Source of the DNA: an uncultured Oscillospiraceae bacterium
Lineage (GTDB): Bacteria > Bacillota > Clostridia > Oscillospirales > Oscillospiraceae
Direction of reading: 5' to 3'
NCBI GenBank assembly: GCA_910579775.1
Contig: CAJTUE010000004.1
Span: 124,001-188,000 of the forward strand
Length of the DNA stretch: 64,000 nucleotides
Shown one piece after another: positions 22,968-31,394 of this stretch (positions are counted from its first letter, which is position 1; each line of letters opens with the position of its first letter). A program made the translations under genes and the position numbers. Under the pieces are notes generated by a model. The model saw only the letters and a program-made list of their open reading frames with translations. It searched no databases and was not told the origin of the DNA.

Positions 22968-24091
22968 CCGGCGCGCAGGTCTTTCATCCCCGAAAGGGCT
23001 TTGTGCTGGGTGAGGTCTGCGCCGGAAACGGCGTGCTTACTGAGCAGAGCGGGGACAAGGCCGTTGACCTGGCCGGGTGCTATGTGATCCCCGGCCTCAT
23101 CGATCTCCACTTCCACGGCTGCGTGGGGGAGGATTTCTCCGACGCCACCCCCGACGGTCTCCAGAAGATCGCGGACTACCAACTCTCCCGGGGCATCACC
23201 GGCATCTGTCCGGCGGGCATGACCCTGGGGGAGGACACTCTCACCGCCATCTGTGAAAACGCCGCCGCCCACATTGAGGGCAACAAGCCCGGTGCGGAGC
23301 TTCTTGGCCTTCATCTGGAGGGGCCGTTCATCTCCATGGCCAAGAAGGGCGCCCAAAACGGTGATTTTGTCCACGACCCCGACGGAGATATGCTGGAGCG
23401 GCTCCAGAAGGCCGCTAAGGGCCACGTGAAGCTGGTGACCCTGGCTCCTGAGGGGCCGGGGGCTATCGATTTCATTCGCAAGGCCAATGAGCTGGGAGTG
23501 CGGGTGTCCCTGGGGCACACCACCGCCGACTATGACACTGCGACCGCCGCCTACAACGCCGGGGCGCGGCAGGCCACGCACCTCTTTAACGCCATGCCCT
23601 CCTTCACCCACAGGGAGCCGGGGGTCATTGGCGCCGCTGCCGACCATGAGGAGGTCATGGCGGAGCTGATCTGCGACGGCGTCCATGTTCACGCCAGCGC
23701 GGTGCGCGCCATGTTCCGGCTCTTTGGGCCGAAGCGAATGATCCTCATCTCCGACTCTCTCCGGGCCGCCGGTATGGGAGACGGGGAGTACCCCTTTGGC
23801 GGGCAGTATATCGAGGTCCACGGGGCGCGGGCTACTATCCTTGGCCACCCCGAGACCCTGGCCGGGTCGGTGAGCGATCTGATGGGCTGTGTGAAGAAAG
23901 CCACCGAGTTTGGCGTCTCCCTCTGGGCCGCCGTCACCGCCGCCTCGGTGAATCCCGCCAAGGCCCTGGGGGTCTATGACCGTCTGGGCAGTTTGGACGC
24001 GGGGAAGGACGCCAACTTCGCCGTGCTCAACACCGACTACACCCTCAAGGCCGTGGTGTTCCATGGCCAGGTAGTTTCCGGCGCGCTGTAA
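22958..24091 (+). CDS. nagA: N-acetylglucosamine-6-phosphate deacetylase
   Basis: 377 residues. It removes acetate from GlcNAc-6-P to supply NagB. The amidohydrolase features are IDLHFHGC (metal-binding HxH, 51-53), LGLHLEGPFIS (metal Glu121), VSLGHTTADY, ATHLFNAMPSFTHREPG and the catalytic aspartate in LISDSL. The ATG overlaps the nagB end, giving a two-gene operon for host-derived or dietary N-acetylglucosamine. A strong terminator follows. Confidence 0.96.
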   Translation: MRLTGAQVFHPRKGFVLGEVCAGNGVLTEQSGDKAVDLAGCYVIPGLIDLHFHGCVGEDFSDATPDGLQKIADYQLSRGITGICPAGMTLGEDTLTAICENAAAHIEGNKPGAELLGLHLEGPFISMAKKGAQNGDFVHDPDGDMLERLQKAAKGHVKLVTLAPEGPGAIDFIRKANELGVRVSLGHTTADYDTATAAYNAGARQATHLFNAMPSFTHREPGVIGAAADHEEVMAELICDGVHVHASAVRAMFRLFGPKRMILISDSLRAAGMGDGEYPFGGQYIEVHGARATILGHPETLAGSVSDLMGCVKKATEFGVSLWAAVTAASVNPAKALGVYDRLGSLDAGKDANFAVLNTDYTLKAVVFHGQVVSGAL

Positions 24092-24132
24092 GCCGTGCCG
24101 CCGAATGCGGCTGGTTGGTTTGTTGGAACAAA

Positions 24133-24168
24133 AAAGTCCCCCGCCGTCTTATGACGGCGGGGGACTTT
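24133..24168. terminator. Terminator shared by nagBA and cspA
   Basis: AAAGTCCCCCGCCGTC / GACGGCGGGGGACTTT, a perfect 16-bp stem with a TTAT loop and an A6 tract on the left. It sits between the convergent nagA and cspA genes and can stop both transcripts. Confidence 0.9.
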
Positions 24169-24208
24169 CCATTCCAAGCAAAAACAGATCAAACAAAAAA
24201 TGCTGTGA

Positions 24209-24421
24209 TTACTGGGGAATGACGTTCACGGCGCGGAGCTTACCATTGCCACGGGGATCGGGCTCGGTGTCGAAGGTGACCTTCTGGCCCTCGGCCAAGG
24301 TCTTGAAGCCCTCGGTCTGAATGGCGGAGAAGTGGACGAACACGTCCTCGCCGCCCTCGTCGTTGGCGATAAAGCCAAAACCCTTGGTCTCGTTGAACCA
24401 CTTAACTGTTCCCTGATACAT
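24209..24421 (-). CDS. cspA: Cold-shock protein
   Basis: 70 residues from ATG 24421 with a GGAGGT ribosome site. A single OB-fold cold-shock domain with RNP1-like KGFGFIAND and RNP2-like DVFVHFSAI motifs. It binds single-stranded RNA/DNA and acts as an RNA chaperone. The 110-base untranslated leader between the promoter at 24537-24565 and the start is typical of csp genes, where it acts as a temperature-responsive structure. Confidence 0.95.
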   Translation of the reverse strand: MYQGTVKWFNETKGFGFIANDEGGEDVFVHFSAIQTEGFKTLAEGQKVTFDTEPDPRGNGKLRAVNVIPQ

Positions 24422-24536
24422 TTCTACGACCTCCAAAAATTTGTTCCGTCTGCAAAACAAAAGGCCCACGCTTCGCAAGTCACGACAATGATGACTTACG
24501 TACCGTGAGCCAAGTTGCACATTCAGACTTAACGTT

Positions 24537-24565
24537 AGTATAGCACAGCCCTAAAGCGGTGTCAA
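24537..24565 (-). promoter_or_regulatory. cspA promoter, with long leader
   Basis: Minus-strand TTGACA (24560-24565) and TATACT (24537-24542) at 17-bp spacing. Transcription from about 24530 leaves a leader of about 110 bases (24422-24530), the usual layout of cold-shock genes. Confidence 0.88.
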
Positions 24566-24573
24566 CGGTAATT

Positions 24574-25404
24574 TCAATGAAAGACACAATATTTTTCCAC
24601 GGCAATGCCCACGCCGCCCTCGGAGTTGCGTTCGGTGATAAATTTTGCCGCTGCTTTGGCCTGATCGGTGCCGTTTTCCATGGCAAAGGACCAGCCGGCC
24701 CAGGCAAGCATCTCCAGGTCGTTGTCCGCGTCGCCAAAGGCCATGACCTGGGAGGCGTCGAGCCCAAGCTTATCCGCAAGGGCCGCCAGGGCGCGGCCCT
24801 TGTTAACGCCGCGGGCGGTGAGCTCCAGGTTGGTCTGGAGCGCGCCGGTGACCTCCAGGGGCCCGGTGGACAACAGCTCGTTTACTACCGCAGCCCGTTT
24901 GTCTGCGTCCACATAGAAAATATCGAACTTCTCCGGCTGGGTCTCGGCGGCAAAGAGCTCCATGTCCGGCTGGAGAATCACATGGCGGCGGAACATCTCA
25001 TAGAAGGCGTCGGAAAGGCAAAACTCCCGCGCCCCCTCCAGTTCATCGGCCTGCATATAGTTTCTTCCGTCCACATACAGCTCGTAATAGAGACCATGCC
25101 GGCGCAGGGTGCGGATGATCTCCACGCATTGGCGGGGGTCCATGGGGAATTTGACCAGAGGCGTTTCGCCGACTGTGTCCAAGGCCAGCGCGCCGTTGGC
25201 GGTGATGCCGTAGCTGACGCAGCCCAGGGTCTGGGCCGTTTCCTGCACCAGCGACCAGCTGCGCCCGGTGGCGATGGCGATGTGAACGCCCTTGGCCGCG
25301 GCGGCGCGCAGGGCATTCAGGTTGCGGGGGGGGATGGTGGAATGGTCGGCGTCCAGCAGAGTGCCGTCCATGTCCAGTGCGATCAAACGGATGTCAGGGG
25401 TCAT
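24574..25404 (-). CDS. HAD-superfamily (Cof-type, IIB) phosphatase
   Basis: 276 residues. Motif I LIALDMDGTLLDAD (catalytic Asp pair), motif II IATGRS, and motif IV MAFGDADNDLEMLAWAG near the C-terminus are all present. The length and cap type fit the Cof/YwpJ sugar-phosphate or FMN phosphatases; the substrate is not predictable. Its ATG overlaps the AAA+ gene's stop by 4 bp, so the two are co-transcribed. Confidence 0.9.
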   Translation of the reverse strand: MTPDIRLIALDMDGTLLDADHSTIPPRNLNALRAAAAKGVHIAIATGRSWSLVQETAQTLGCVSYGITANGALALDTVGETPLVKFPMDPRQCVEIIRTLRRHGLYYELYVDGRNYMQADELEGAREFCLSDAFYEMFRRHVILQPDMELFAAETQPEKFDIFYVDADKRAAVVNELLSTGPLEVTGALQTNLELTARGVNKGRALAALADKLGLDASQVMAFGDADNDLEMLAWAGWSFAMENGTDQAKAAAKFITERNSEGGVGIAVEKYCVFH

Positions 25405-26900
25405 TTGCTTTCGTCCTCCTGAGGCTTGTCCTCTGTTGCGGGGGCGTCCTCCTCTTGTTTCTCGGCGTCCTCGTCGGCCAGGTCAGCGACGGTCAGAGCC
25501 ATCAGATCCTCCTTGCCGGGGGCCTCCATGGCCGCCACCCGGTCGGCCTGGCGGGCAATGCCCCGCTCGAAGATATTGCGCACGTCCCGAGCGTTGCCGA
25601 AATTCTCGTCCCGCTCCTCATACAGCCGGGCGAAAGCGTCCACGCAGAACTTGCCCGTCTCCTGGTCGATGGTATAGCCATTTTTGTCGCACATGGAGCG
25701 GAAAATGGCCATGAGCTGGTCGCCGGTGTAGTCGTCAAAGTAGAAATACTTATTGAAGCGGCTCTCCAGGCCGGGATTGGAGTTGATGAAGTTGCTCATC
25801 AGGTCGGTGTATCCTGCCACAATGACGATGAGGTCGGAGCGGTGGTCCTCCATGCCCTTGAGCAGGGCCTCGATGGCCTCCTGGCCAAAGTCGGAGGGGG
25901 AGTCGTGATTGGAAAGGGCGTAGGCCTCGTCAATAAACAACACGCCTCCAAGGGCCTTTTGAATGACCTCGTTGGTCTTGATGGCAGTCTGTCCCACGAA
26001 CCCGGCTACCAGGCCGGAGCGGTCCACCTCGATGAGCTGGCCCTTGGACAGCACGCCGATGGCGTGGTAGATCTGCGCCAGCAGCCGGGCCACTGTAGTC
26101 TTGCCTGTGCCCGGGTTGCCCATAAATACCAGGTGGAGGGACATAGGGGGCACGGGAAGACCCTCCTGCTCCCGTAGCTTGCGGACCTTGACCAGATTGA
26201 TGAGGCTCTTCACATCCGCCTTTACCTTGTCCAGGCCGCACAGCTCGTCCAGCTGGGCCATGAGCTCGTCCAGCGAGGGGGCGGGAGCCTCATCTGTTTT
26301 GGCGGCGGTCTCGGCGGTCTGCACGCCGCTGCCCTGGGCGGCCGCGGCGGGGACGCCCGGTTCCTGCGGAGCGTCGGCGCCGGGGGTGACAAAGTCCCGG
26401 ATGTGGAGCTTGGCCTTGTCCGAGGGGATGTCCGCGCCGTCGCACAGGGCGGTGAGGGCGTCGGCGCAGTCGTTGACAAAGGCGGCCTCCTTTTCACTGA
26501 CTACGTCGTCCACGGCGGCAAACAGGAGCAGCATGAGGGTGAAGGTGTCGATGAACCGCCGGGAGAGCTTCTTGCCGGAGAGCTTGTCCAGCTGAACAAG
26601 CTTTTGGAAAAACGCCGGAGGCTGGAAGCCGGGGTATTCGCTGACCTGGGTGGCCAGGTCCCAGTAGAGGATGGAGGGCACGGCGCTGCCCTTGCAGTAG
26701 ATGGCGTTGTAATATTCCACGTGCCTGGGGCCCAGACCGCCGTCCTTGGCCCAAACGCCCATGGCGGTCTTACGCATAAAGCCATCGATCTCCTTGACGA
26801 AGGCCAGACGGACCGCCGGGTCGGGAATGAGCCGCCGAAAGGCGGAGATGCCCTCGTCATACTGCTTGTGGACCATACCTGCCGTCATGGAAGTTTTCAC
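25401..26900 (-). CDS. CbbX/SpoVK-like AAA+ ATPase
   Basis: About 499 residues from GTG 26900, ten bases after AAAGGG; ATG 26888 is possible. The N-terminal 170 residues are a helical TerB-like region (VDDVVSEKEAAFVNDCADAL), then an Ala/Pro-rich linker. The AAA+ module has Walker A VFMGNPGTGKTTVARLLAQI, Walker B GGVLFIDEAYAL and the arginine-finger segment NPGLESRFNKYF. The C-terminal tail is acidic. This class remodels protein complexes; the substrate here is unknown. Operon with the HAD phosphatase. Confidence 0.88.
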   Translation of the reverse strand: MKTSMTAGMVHKQYDEGISAFRRLIPDPAVRLAFVKEIDGFMRKTAMGVWAKDGGLGPRHVEYYNAIYCKGSAVPSILYWDLATQVSEYPGFQPPAFFQKLVQLDKLSGKKLSRRFIDTFTLMLLLFAAVDDVVSEKEAAFVNDCADALTALCDGADIPSDKAKLHIRDFVTPGADAPQEPGVPAAAAQGSGVQTAETAAKTDEAPAPSLDELMAQLDELCGLDKVKADVKSLINLVKVRKLREQEGLPVPPMSLHLVFMGNPGTGKTTVARLLAQIYHAIGVLSKGQLIEVDRSGLVAGFVGQTAIKTNEVIQKALGGVLFIDEAYALSNHDSPSDFGQEAIEALLKGMEDHRSDLIVIVAGYTDLMSNFINSNPGLESRFNKYFYFDDYTGDQLMAIFRSMCDKNGYTIDQETGKFCVDAFARLYEERDENFGNARDVRNIFERGIARQADRVAAMEAPGKEDLMALTVADLADEDAEKQEEDAPATEDKPQEDESK

Positions 26901-26972
26901 CGCCACCACACCCTTTCTAACATTCGCCCATCACCATATCATATTTGCAGATTTTTTGCAAGGAGAAAGCGA

Positions 26973-27002
26973 GGGGGGACGGCCCCAAAGAGCCGTCCCC
27001 CC
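26973..27002. terminator. Hairpin after the BspA-like gene
   Basis: GGGGGGACGGC / GCCGTCCCCCC, an 11-bp stem with an 8-base loop, lies 22 bp beyond the minus-strand stop at 27025. There is no T-run on that side, so termination strength is uncertain. Confidence 0.55.
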
Positions 27003-27024
27003 TATCATCAACGGTTTTTGGCGT

Positions 27025-28548
27025 TTAATCCGCGTCGGTGTAGGCATCCCAAGTGTCGATGACGATGCCGCCGTCCCGCCAAGCGACGTTAAAGTTGATC
27101 ACGCGGCCGAGGTCGCGGAGCTTGACGTAGGTATGACCGCCGCCGTTAGCGTCGGTGAGAAGGATGGAGTCCAGGATCACAGGGAGGGAGTACATGTTCA
27201 CCTGCATCTCGCTGACCACATAGGGCTGCTCGCCGGTGAGGCTTTGGAGCATTTCCGTTCCGTTGGGCTGGTAAGGGTCGCCGTCCACAATGCTGATGGC
27301 GCCATCCCAGCCGACGTTAAAGCCGCGGAGAGTGCCGTCAAGGGCCTTGGCTACGTCGCGGAGCTTCACATAGTTGGTGAGGTAGCCGGTGGCGGGATCC
27401 TTCAGCGCGTAGCAGTAGAAGGTGACGGGGGTCTTGGTGGTAACATCTTGGGCGAGGGTCTCGTCATAATGAGTGTCCACCACGGTGACGGTCTGGGTAG
27501 CGGGGTAGGCGGTGCCTTCTTTGGCGGGGAGACCGACCGCGCTCTGGTCGGCTACGAAGCTGTAGCCGGTGTGCTTGGCGAAACGCTCCGCCGCGCTGCC
27601 TGCTGCGCCGTGAATGGTGATGCCGGAGAGGGGAATGCCGGTCATGTGACCATCTTTATAGCTGGAGTCAGAGACGAAGCAGAGGGAGTCGATGCTGGCC
27701 ACAGAGGAGGGAATGGTCACGTCCTTCAGCGCAGTGCAGCCCCAGAACATCTGGTCCTCCAAAGCAGTCAGACCGTTGGGAAGGACGACGCTTTCCAGTG
27801 CGGTACAGCCCCAGAACGCGGAGGAACCGAGATGCTTCAACGTGGAGGGAAGGGTCACGTTTTTCAAAGACACGCAGCTCATAAAAGCGCTGGGGCAAAT
27901 GTCGGTCACGCCCTCGGGAATGGTGATGGAGGTGATGGGGCTGCTCTCGGCAAAGGCCTCCTCAAAGGTGCAGACGATCTTGGTCACGCCCTGGGGGACG
28001 GTCACATTGCTGCCGTTGCCGTTGTAGGCATAGAGAATGCCGTCCACGGTGGGGAATTCCCCCTGAGCTTTCACCCAAGGGGTGTTGCTGAAGACGTTGG
28101 AGCTCATGTTCTTTACCGTGCGGGGCAGTGTGACGCCGGTAAGGGCAGGACAGTCGGCAAAGGCGTAGCTGTCCAAAAGATCCAGTGTTGCAGGCAGGGT
28201 GGCCTTCGCCAACTGGCGGCAGTCTTGGAAGGCGTAGCTGCCGATGAAGGTGACCGAGTCGGGAATGGTGATCTCGGTGAGGGCTTGCAGGCCCTGAAAG
28301 GCATTGTTGCCGATGCGCGTCACCGAAGAGGGAATGGTGACGGAGGTGATGCTCTGATCCTGATAGGGGGCAAAGCCGCGGATCTCCTTCACGGTGGAGG
28401 GGATGGTCACGTGGCCGCCGGGGCCGTTATACGCGGTCAAAACGCCGTTGGACACCACAAAACCGTCGTCTGCGGCAAGGGCCGACGTGGGCAGCAACAC
28501 CGCGCAGAGACACAACGCCAAAAGAATTGCCAAAACATTTTTCTTCAT
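27025..28548 (-). CDS. Secreted BspA-like leucine-rich-repeat protein
   Basis: 507 residues from ATG 28548 (AGGAGG upstream). Signal peptide MKKNVLAILLALCLCAVLLP followed by TSALA. Residues about 45-330 are LRR_5 repeats of the TpLRR/BspA type (SVTRIGNNAFQGLQALTEIT, IPDSVTFIGSYAFQDCRQL and others). The C-terminal region has two copies of a YVKLRD motif (NYVKLRDVAKAL, TYVKLRDLGRVIN) that resemble copper-amine-oxidase-N-like stalk domains. Probably exported and involved in surface or host contact; no sortase or SLH anchor is present. Confidence 0.85.
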   Translation of the reverse strand: MKKNVLAILLALCLCAVLLPTSALAADDGFVVSNGVLTAYNGPGGHVTIPSTVKEIRGFAPYQDQSITSVTIPSSVTRIGNNAFQGLQALTEITIPDSVTFIGSYAFQDCRQLAKATLPATLDLLDSYAFADCPALTGVTLPRTVKNMSSNVFSNTPWVKAQGEFPTVDGILYAYNGNGSNVTVPQGVTKIVCTFEEAFAESSPITSITIPEGVTDICPSAFMSCVSLKNVTLPSTLKHLGSSAFWGCTALESVVLPNGLTALEDQMFWGCTALKDVTIPSSVASIDSLCFVSDSSYKDGHMTGIPLSGITIHGAAGSAAERFAKHTGYSFVADQSAVGLPAKEGTAYPATQTVTVVDTHYDETLAQDVTTKTPVTFYCYALKDPATGYLTNYVKLRDVAKALDGTLRGFNVGWDGAISIVDGDPYQPNGTEMLQSLTGEQPYVVSEMQVNMYSLPVILDSILLTDANGGGHTYVKLRDLGRVINFNVAWRDGGIVIDTWDAYTDAD

Positions 28549-28791
28549 CGATTTTACCTCCTTGAGTTTCCTGCCTTGTGGAAAATGGCAAGAAAAATTG
28601 TAACACGGCGGGGGGAAAAATACAATCCGAATTTTTGTATATGGCATGGTCTCAGCGGATATGCGGTCAGATCAAAGGAGGGGGACGGTCGTAAATGTCA
28701 CCGCTGCCGCGGACAAAAATGGGGGACGGAACAGGGAAAGCTCACCCTGTTTCGCCCGCAAAAAAATTTTAGAAAATTTTCATAAAAACCC

Positions 28792-28820
28792 TTGACAGAT
28801 CTCAAGGAATGTTATATATT
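28792..28820 (+). promoter_or_regulatory. Strong promoter of the T-poor locus
   Basis: TTGACA (28792-28797) and TATATT (28815-28820) spaced exactly 17 bp. No long reading frame with a start follows on this strand before the terminator at 29186. Confidence 0.85.
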
Positions 28821-28826
28821 ATAACC

Positions 28827-29227
28827 AGAGAAAGGAAGGCGAGTCCAATGGGCTAAGAAAAGGCCGAAGGCCAGAGCTCAAAAAGCACGAAACCGCGAAA
28901 TTCCTTTCAGCGCGGGAAGCCGGAGCGATCATTCTATCCACCAAACCATCGCATAGAGCGAACAGAGCACACGGCAACGGAGAACAGTAGACCGGAAACA
29001 AAAACGCAAGGAAGAAAAGAAGCAGCAAAGAAGACCCCAAAAGCGTGGAAACAAAGGAAACAGAAGCTCCAAGAAAACGTGGCAACCGGTTTGAAGAAAG
29101 AGACAGAAGGACGGCTCAGACATTCCAAAGCGCGAAAATCTGTAGAAAGCATGAGGTTGAGAACATGGAGATCCAGAACGAGCAGTAAACCCCCCAGTCG
29201 AACAGCGGCTGGGGGGTTTACTTTTTT
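28827..29227 (+). ncRNA. Transcribed T-poor locus: candidate non-coding RNA or broken small-protein gene
   Basis: About 400 bases bounded by a consensus promoter and a strong terminator. A ribosome-site-like AAAGGAAGG precedes ATGGGCTAA at 28848-28856, an immediate stop. The following 330 bases are purine-rich and very poor in T (one T in 28981-29040), so several frames stay open by composition. If one G of ATGGGC were absent, the frame would read MAKKRPKARAQKARNREIPF, a plausible basic start, stopping after 35 residues. Another frame ends in KHEVENMEIQNEQ just before the terminator. A GGCC-GAA-GGCC hairpin starts near 28861. I recognise no known RNA family. Coding or RNA status is open. Confidence 0.4.
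29186..29227 (+). terminator. Strong terminator of the T-poor locus
   Basis: TAAACCCCCCAG / CTGGGGGGTTTA, a perfect 12-bp stem with an 11-base loop, followed by C and T6. A classical intrinsic terminator, which proves that the preceding region is meant to be a separate transcript. Confidence 0.92.
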
Positions 29228-29247
29228 ATGCCCGCAGGGCTCCAAGC

Positions 29248-29276
29248 TTGTTTCTTGACCGGAATTGTGATAAACT
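29248..29276 (+). promoter_or_regulatory. Promoter of the folA operon
   Basis: TTGTTT (29248-29253) and TAAACT (29271-29276) at 17-bp spacing, 34 bp before folA. The match is moderate. Confidence 0.5.
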
Positions 29277-29309
29277 GTGTTCCGACATTCGGACCAAGGG
29301 GGGAACACA

Positions 29310-29792
29310 ATGAACGCCATCGTCGCGGTGGACGAAGCGTGGGGCATTGGGCAAAAGGGAGAGCTGCTGGCGCGTATCTCCGCAGACCTGCGCCGCTTCA
29401 AGGCGCTGACCACCGGCCACGCTGTGATTCTGGGCCGAAAGACCCTTCAGACCTTTCCCGGCGGCAGACCTCTTCCTGGTCGGGAGAATTTAATTATGTC
29501 AACCACAATGCCCAGCGCGCCGGAGGGGGCGAGGGTGTTTCGCAATCTGGAAGAATTGCTGAGCTATGCCCCCAAGGACGCGTTTGTGATCGGCGGAGAG
29601 AGCGTCTACCGCGCTCTGCTGCCTGATTGCGACAGGGTCTATGTGACGAAAATACATAGCGCCTTTGAAGCGGACGCCTTTTTCCCTGATCTGGATGCCT
29701 TGGGCGGTTGGAGGATCGTGGCGGAGGAAGGGCCGCTGACGGAAAACGGCTTAGGGTTTTCCTATGTGACCTACGAACGGGAGGGCGATTGA
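29310..29792 (+). CDS. folA: Dihydrofolate reductase
   Basis: 160 residues from ATG 29310, with AAGGGGGG upstream. It reduces dihydrofolate to tetrahydrofolate with NADPH. Evidence: MNAIVAVDEAWGIGQKGELL (start strand and substrate loop), the NADPH-binding VILGRKTLQTFPGGRPLPGR, and FVIGGESVYRALLPDCDRVY with the conserved GG. Normal length. The stop overlaps the start of nnrD by 1 bp. Confidence 0.95.
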   Translation: MNAIVAVDEAWGIGQKGELLARISADLRRFKALTTGHAVILGRKTLQTFPGGRPLPGRENLIMSTTMPSAPEGARVFRNLEELLSYAPKDAFVIGGESVYRALLPDCDRVYVTKIHSAFEADAFFPDLDALGGWRIVAEEGPLTENGLGFSYVTYEREGD

Positions 29793-30649
29793 TGGAGCCG
29801 CGCGTCACGTTGGCCCCGGTCTTGCCCCGGCGGGCGCGGACAGCCCATAAGGGGGACTTTGGGCGGATCTACATTTTGGCGGGCAGCGTGGGCTTCACCG
29901 GCGCGCCGGTGCTGGCTGCGGCGGGCGCGCTGAAAAGCGGCGCGGGGCTGGTGAGGGTGGGAACGCCCCGGAGCGCCTGGCCCGCCGTGGCGGCGAAGCT
30001 CCTGTGCGCCATGCCCAAGCCCCTGCCCGAGCAGGACGGCGTGGTGGCGGAGAGCGCTCTGCCCGATATTCTTAAGGCTTTGCGCGGATCAGACGCAGCC
30101 CTGGTGGGACCCGGCCTGGGCCGGGCGGACACGGTGGCCCGGGCGGTGATGGAAGAAGTCCCTTGCCCACTGGTGGTGGACGCCGATGGTCTAAACGCGC
30201 TGGCGGGACATATAGATGTCATAGATGCGCGGCGGGACAAGGTGACGGTGCTCACCCCGCATTTCGGCGAGTTATGCCGCCTGTTGGGCGAGACCCCGGA
30301 GGACCCGCAAGGGGCGGCCCGGGCGTTCGCGAAGGTCCACGGCTGCGTTATGGTGCTGAAGGGCCACCGTACACTGACCGCCTTTCCCGACGGGGAGGCC
30401 TTTGTCAACCCCACGGGCAACCCTGGCATGGCCGCCGGCGGCTCTGGGGACGTGCTGGCGGGAATACTGGCATCTCTGCTGGGGCAGGGCTTTGACCCGA
30501 AATGGGCTGTCCCGGCGGCGGTGTACCTCCACGGCCGCGCCGGCGATCTGGCGGCGGAGGCGTTGGGAGAGTATGCCATGACCGCCGCCGATCTGCTGAC
30601 TTACCTCCCCGCTGCCATGAGAGAAGGCGAACTGAGAGGTGGAGAATGA
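29792..30649 (+). CDS. nnrD: ADP/ATP-dependent NAD(P)H-hydrate dehydratase
   Basis: 285 residues; TGATG coupling to folA. Ribokinase-like fold repairing hydrated NAD(P)H. Motifs: GDFGRIYILAGSVGFTGAPV (N-terminal glycine loop), LVVDADGLNAL, VLTPHFGELCRLLG and the catalytic NPTGNPGMAAGGSGDVLAGI. It lacks the epimerase (NnrE/YjeF-N) domain found in fused versions, so it is a single-domain dehydratase. Cytosolic. Confidence 0.93.
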   Translation: MEPRVTLAPVLPRRARTAHKGDFGRIYILAGSVGFTGAPVLAAAGALKSGAGLVRVGTPRSAWPAVAAKLLCAMPKPLPEQDGVVAESALPDILKALRGSDAALVGPGLGRADTVARAVMEEVPCPLVVDADGLNALAGHIDVIDARRDKVTVLTPHFGELCRLLGETPEDPQGAARAFAKVHGCVMVLKGHRTLTAFPDGEAFVNPTGNPGMAAGGSGDVLAGILASLLGQGFDPKWAVPAAVYLHGRAGDLAAEALGEYAMTAADLLTYLPAAMREGELRGGE

Positions 30650-30706
30650 TGTAGGGGAGGGGCTTGCCCCGCCCGTGAATACAGCTTTGGTAAGGAGGAA
30701 TCACGT

Positions 30707-31336
30707 GTGAAACGGCGGGGACGCTGGTTTCCACTGATGATGAGCCTGCTTCTGCTGGCGGGGTGCGCCGCCGGGGAGCAGGGAAAGCAATCGGGCGAGG
30801 ATCTGGCCCTGACGATCCAGAAGGAGTTCGGACAAATGACCGCCTGCACAGGGCGGTTTGCCCTCACGGCGGACTACGGCGAGCGGGCCTTTGAATGTGT
30901 ACTGGACGCGGCCTACGACCAGGTGACCGGCGGAGCGCTGACCATTGTGGAGCCGGAGCTGGTCCGTGGGGTCACGGCGAAATTTTCCGCCGGAGAGACG
31001 ACGCTGAGCTACGACGGCTTCAGCCTGGAGGTGGGCCCTCTTACTGACGAAGGGATCTCACCCATGGAGACCCTGCCCGCCCTATGGCGGCAGATCACGG
31101 AGGGCTATATTGCGGCGGTGGCTTCAAGTGAGAAGGACAAGACGCTCACGGTCACCTACCGTCCCGACGGGCAAAGCCCCGGCACAGGGCTGGAGGCAGA
31201 GGTGATTTTTGATACCGAGACCCACAAGCCTCTTTCCGGCGAATTGTTTTGGGATGGTAGCCGGGTGGCGGCGGTAGGGGTTTTGGAATTTGAGGTTATG
31301 CTGCCCGGACAGGAGGAGGGTTCTTCTGTCGGATAG
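30707..31336 (+). CDS. Lipoprotein, function unknown
   Basis: 209 residues from GTG 30707 (AAGGAGGAA upstream). The N-terminus MKRRGRWFPLMMSLLLLAGC is a lipoprotein signal with lipobox LLAGC; Cys20 would be lipidated by Lgt (gene at 36159). The mature part is a soluble domain resembling outer-leaflet carrier folds (ECVLDAAYDQVTGGALTIVE, LEAEVIFDTETHKPLSGELF). It precedes alr by 58 bp. No specific family is recognised. Confidence 0.75.
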   Translation: MKRRGRWFPLMMSLLLLAGCAAGEQGKQSGEDLALTIQKEFGQMTACTGRFALTADYGERAFECVLDAAYDQVTGGALTIVEPELVRGVTAKFSAGETTLSYDGFSLEVGPLTDEGISPMETLPALWRQITEGYIAAVASSEKDKTLTVTYRPDGQSPGTGLEAEVIFDTETHKPLSGELFWDGSRVAAVGVLEFEVMLPGQEEGSSVG

Positions 31337-31394
31337 AGCCCGACAGGAAAAACTGTCCCCGCAGTCCGAACGTTACAAAAACGGGAGGTCTAAC

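Noticed and set aside
26746..28785. Plus-strand 679-codon frame opposite the BspA-like gene
   Set aside because: It is antisense to a signal-peptide-bearing repeat protein; its periodicity only reflects the leucine-rich repeats on the other strand.
28857..29260. Open frame of over 120 codons after ATGGGCTAA
   Set aside because: It has no start of its own and passes straight through the terminator stem. The lack of stops is explained by the near absence of T on this strand.
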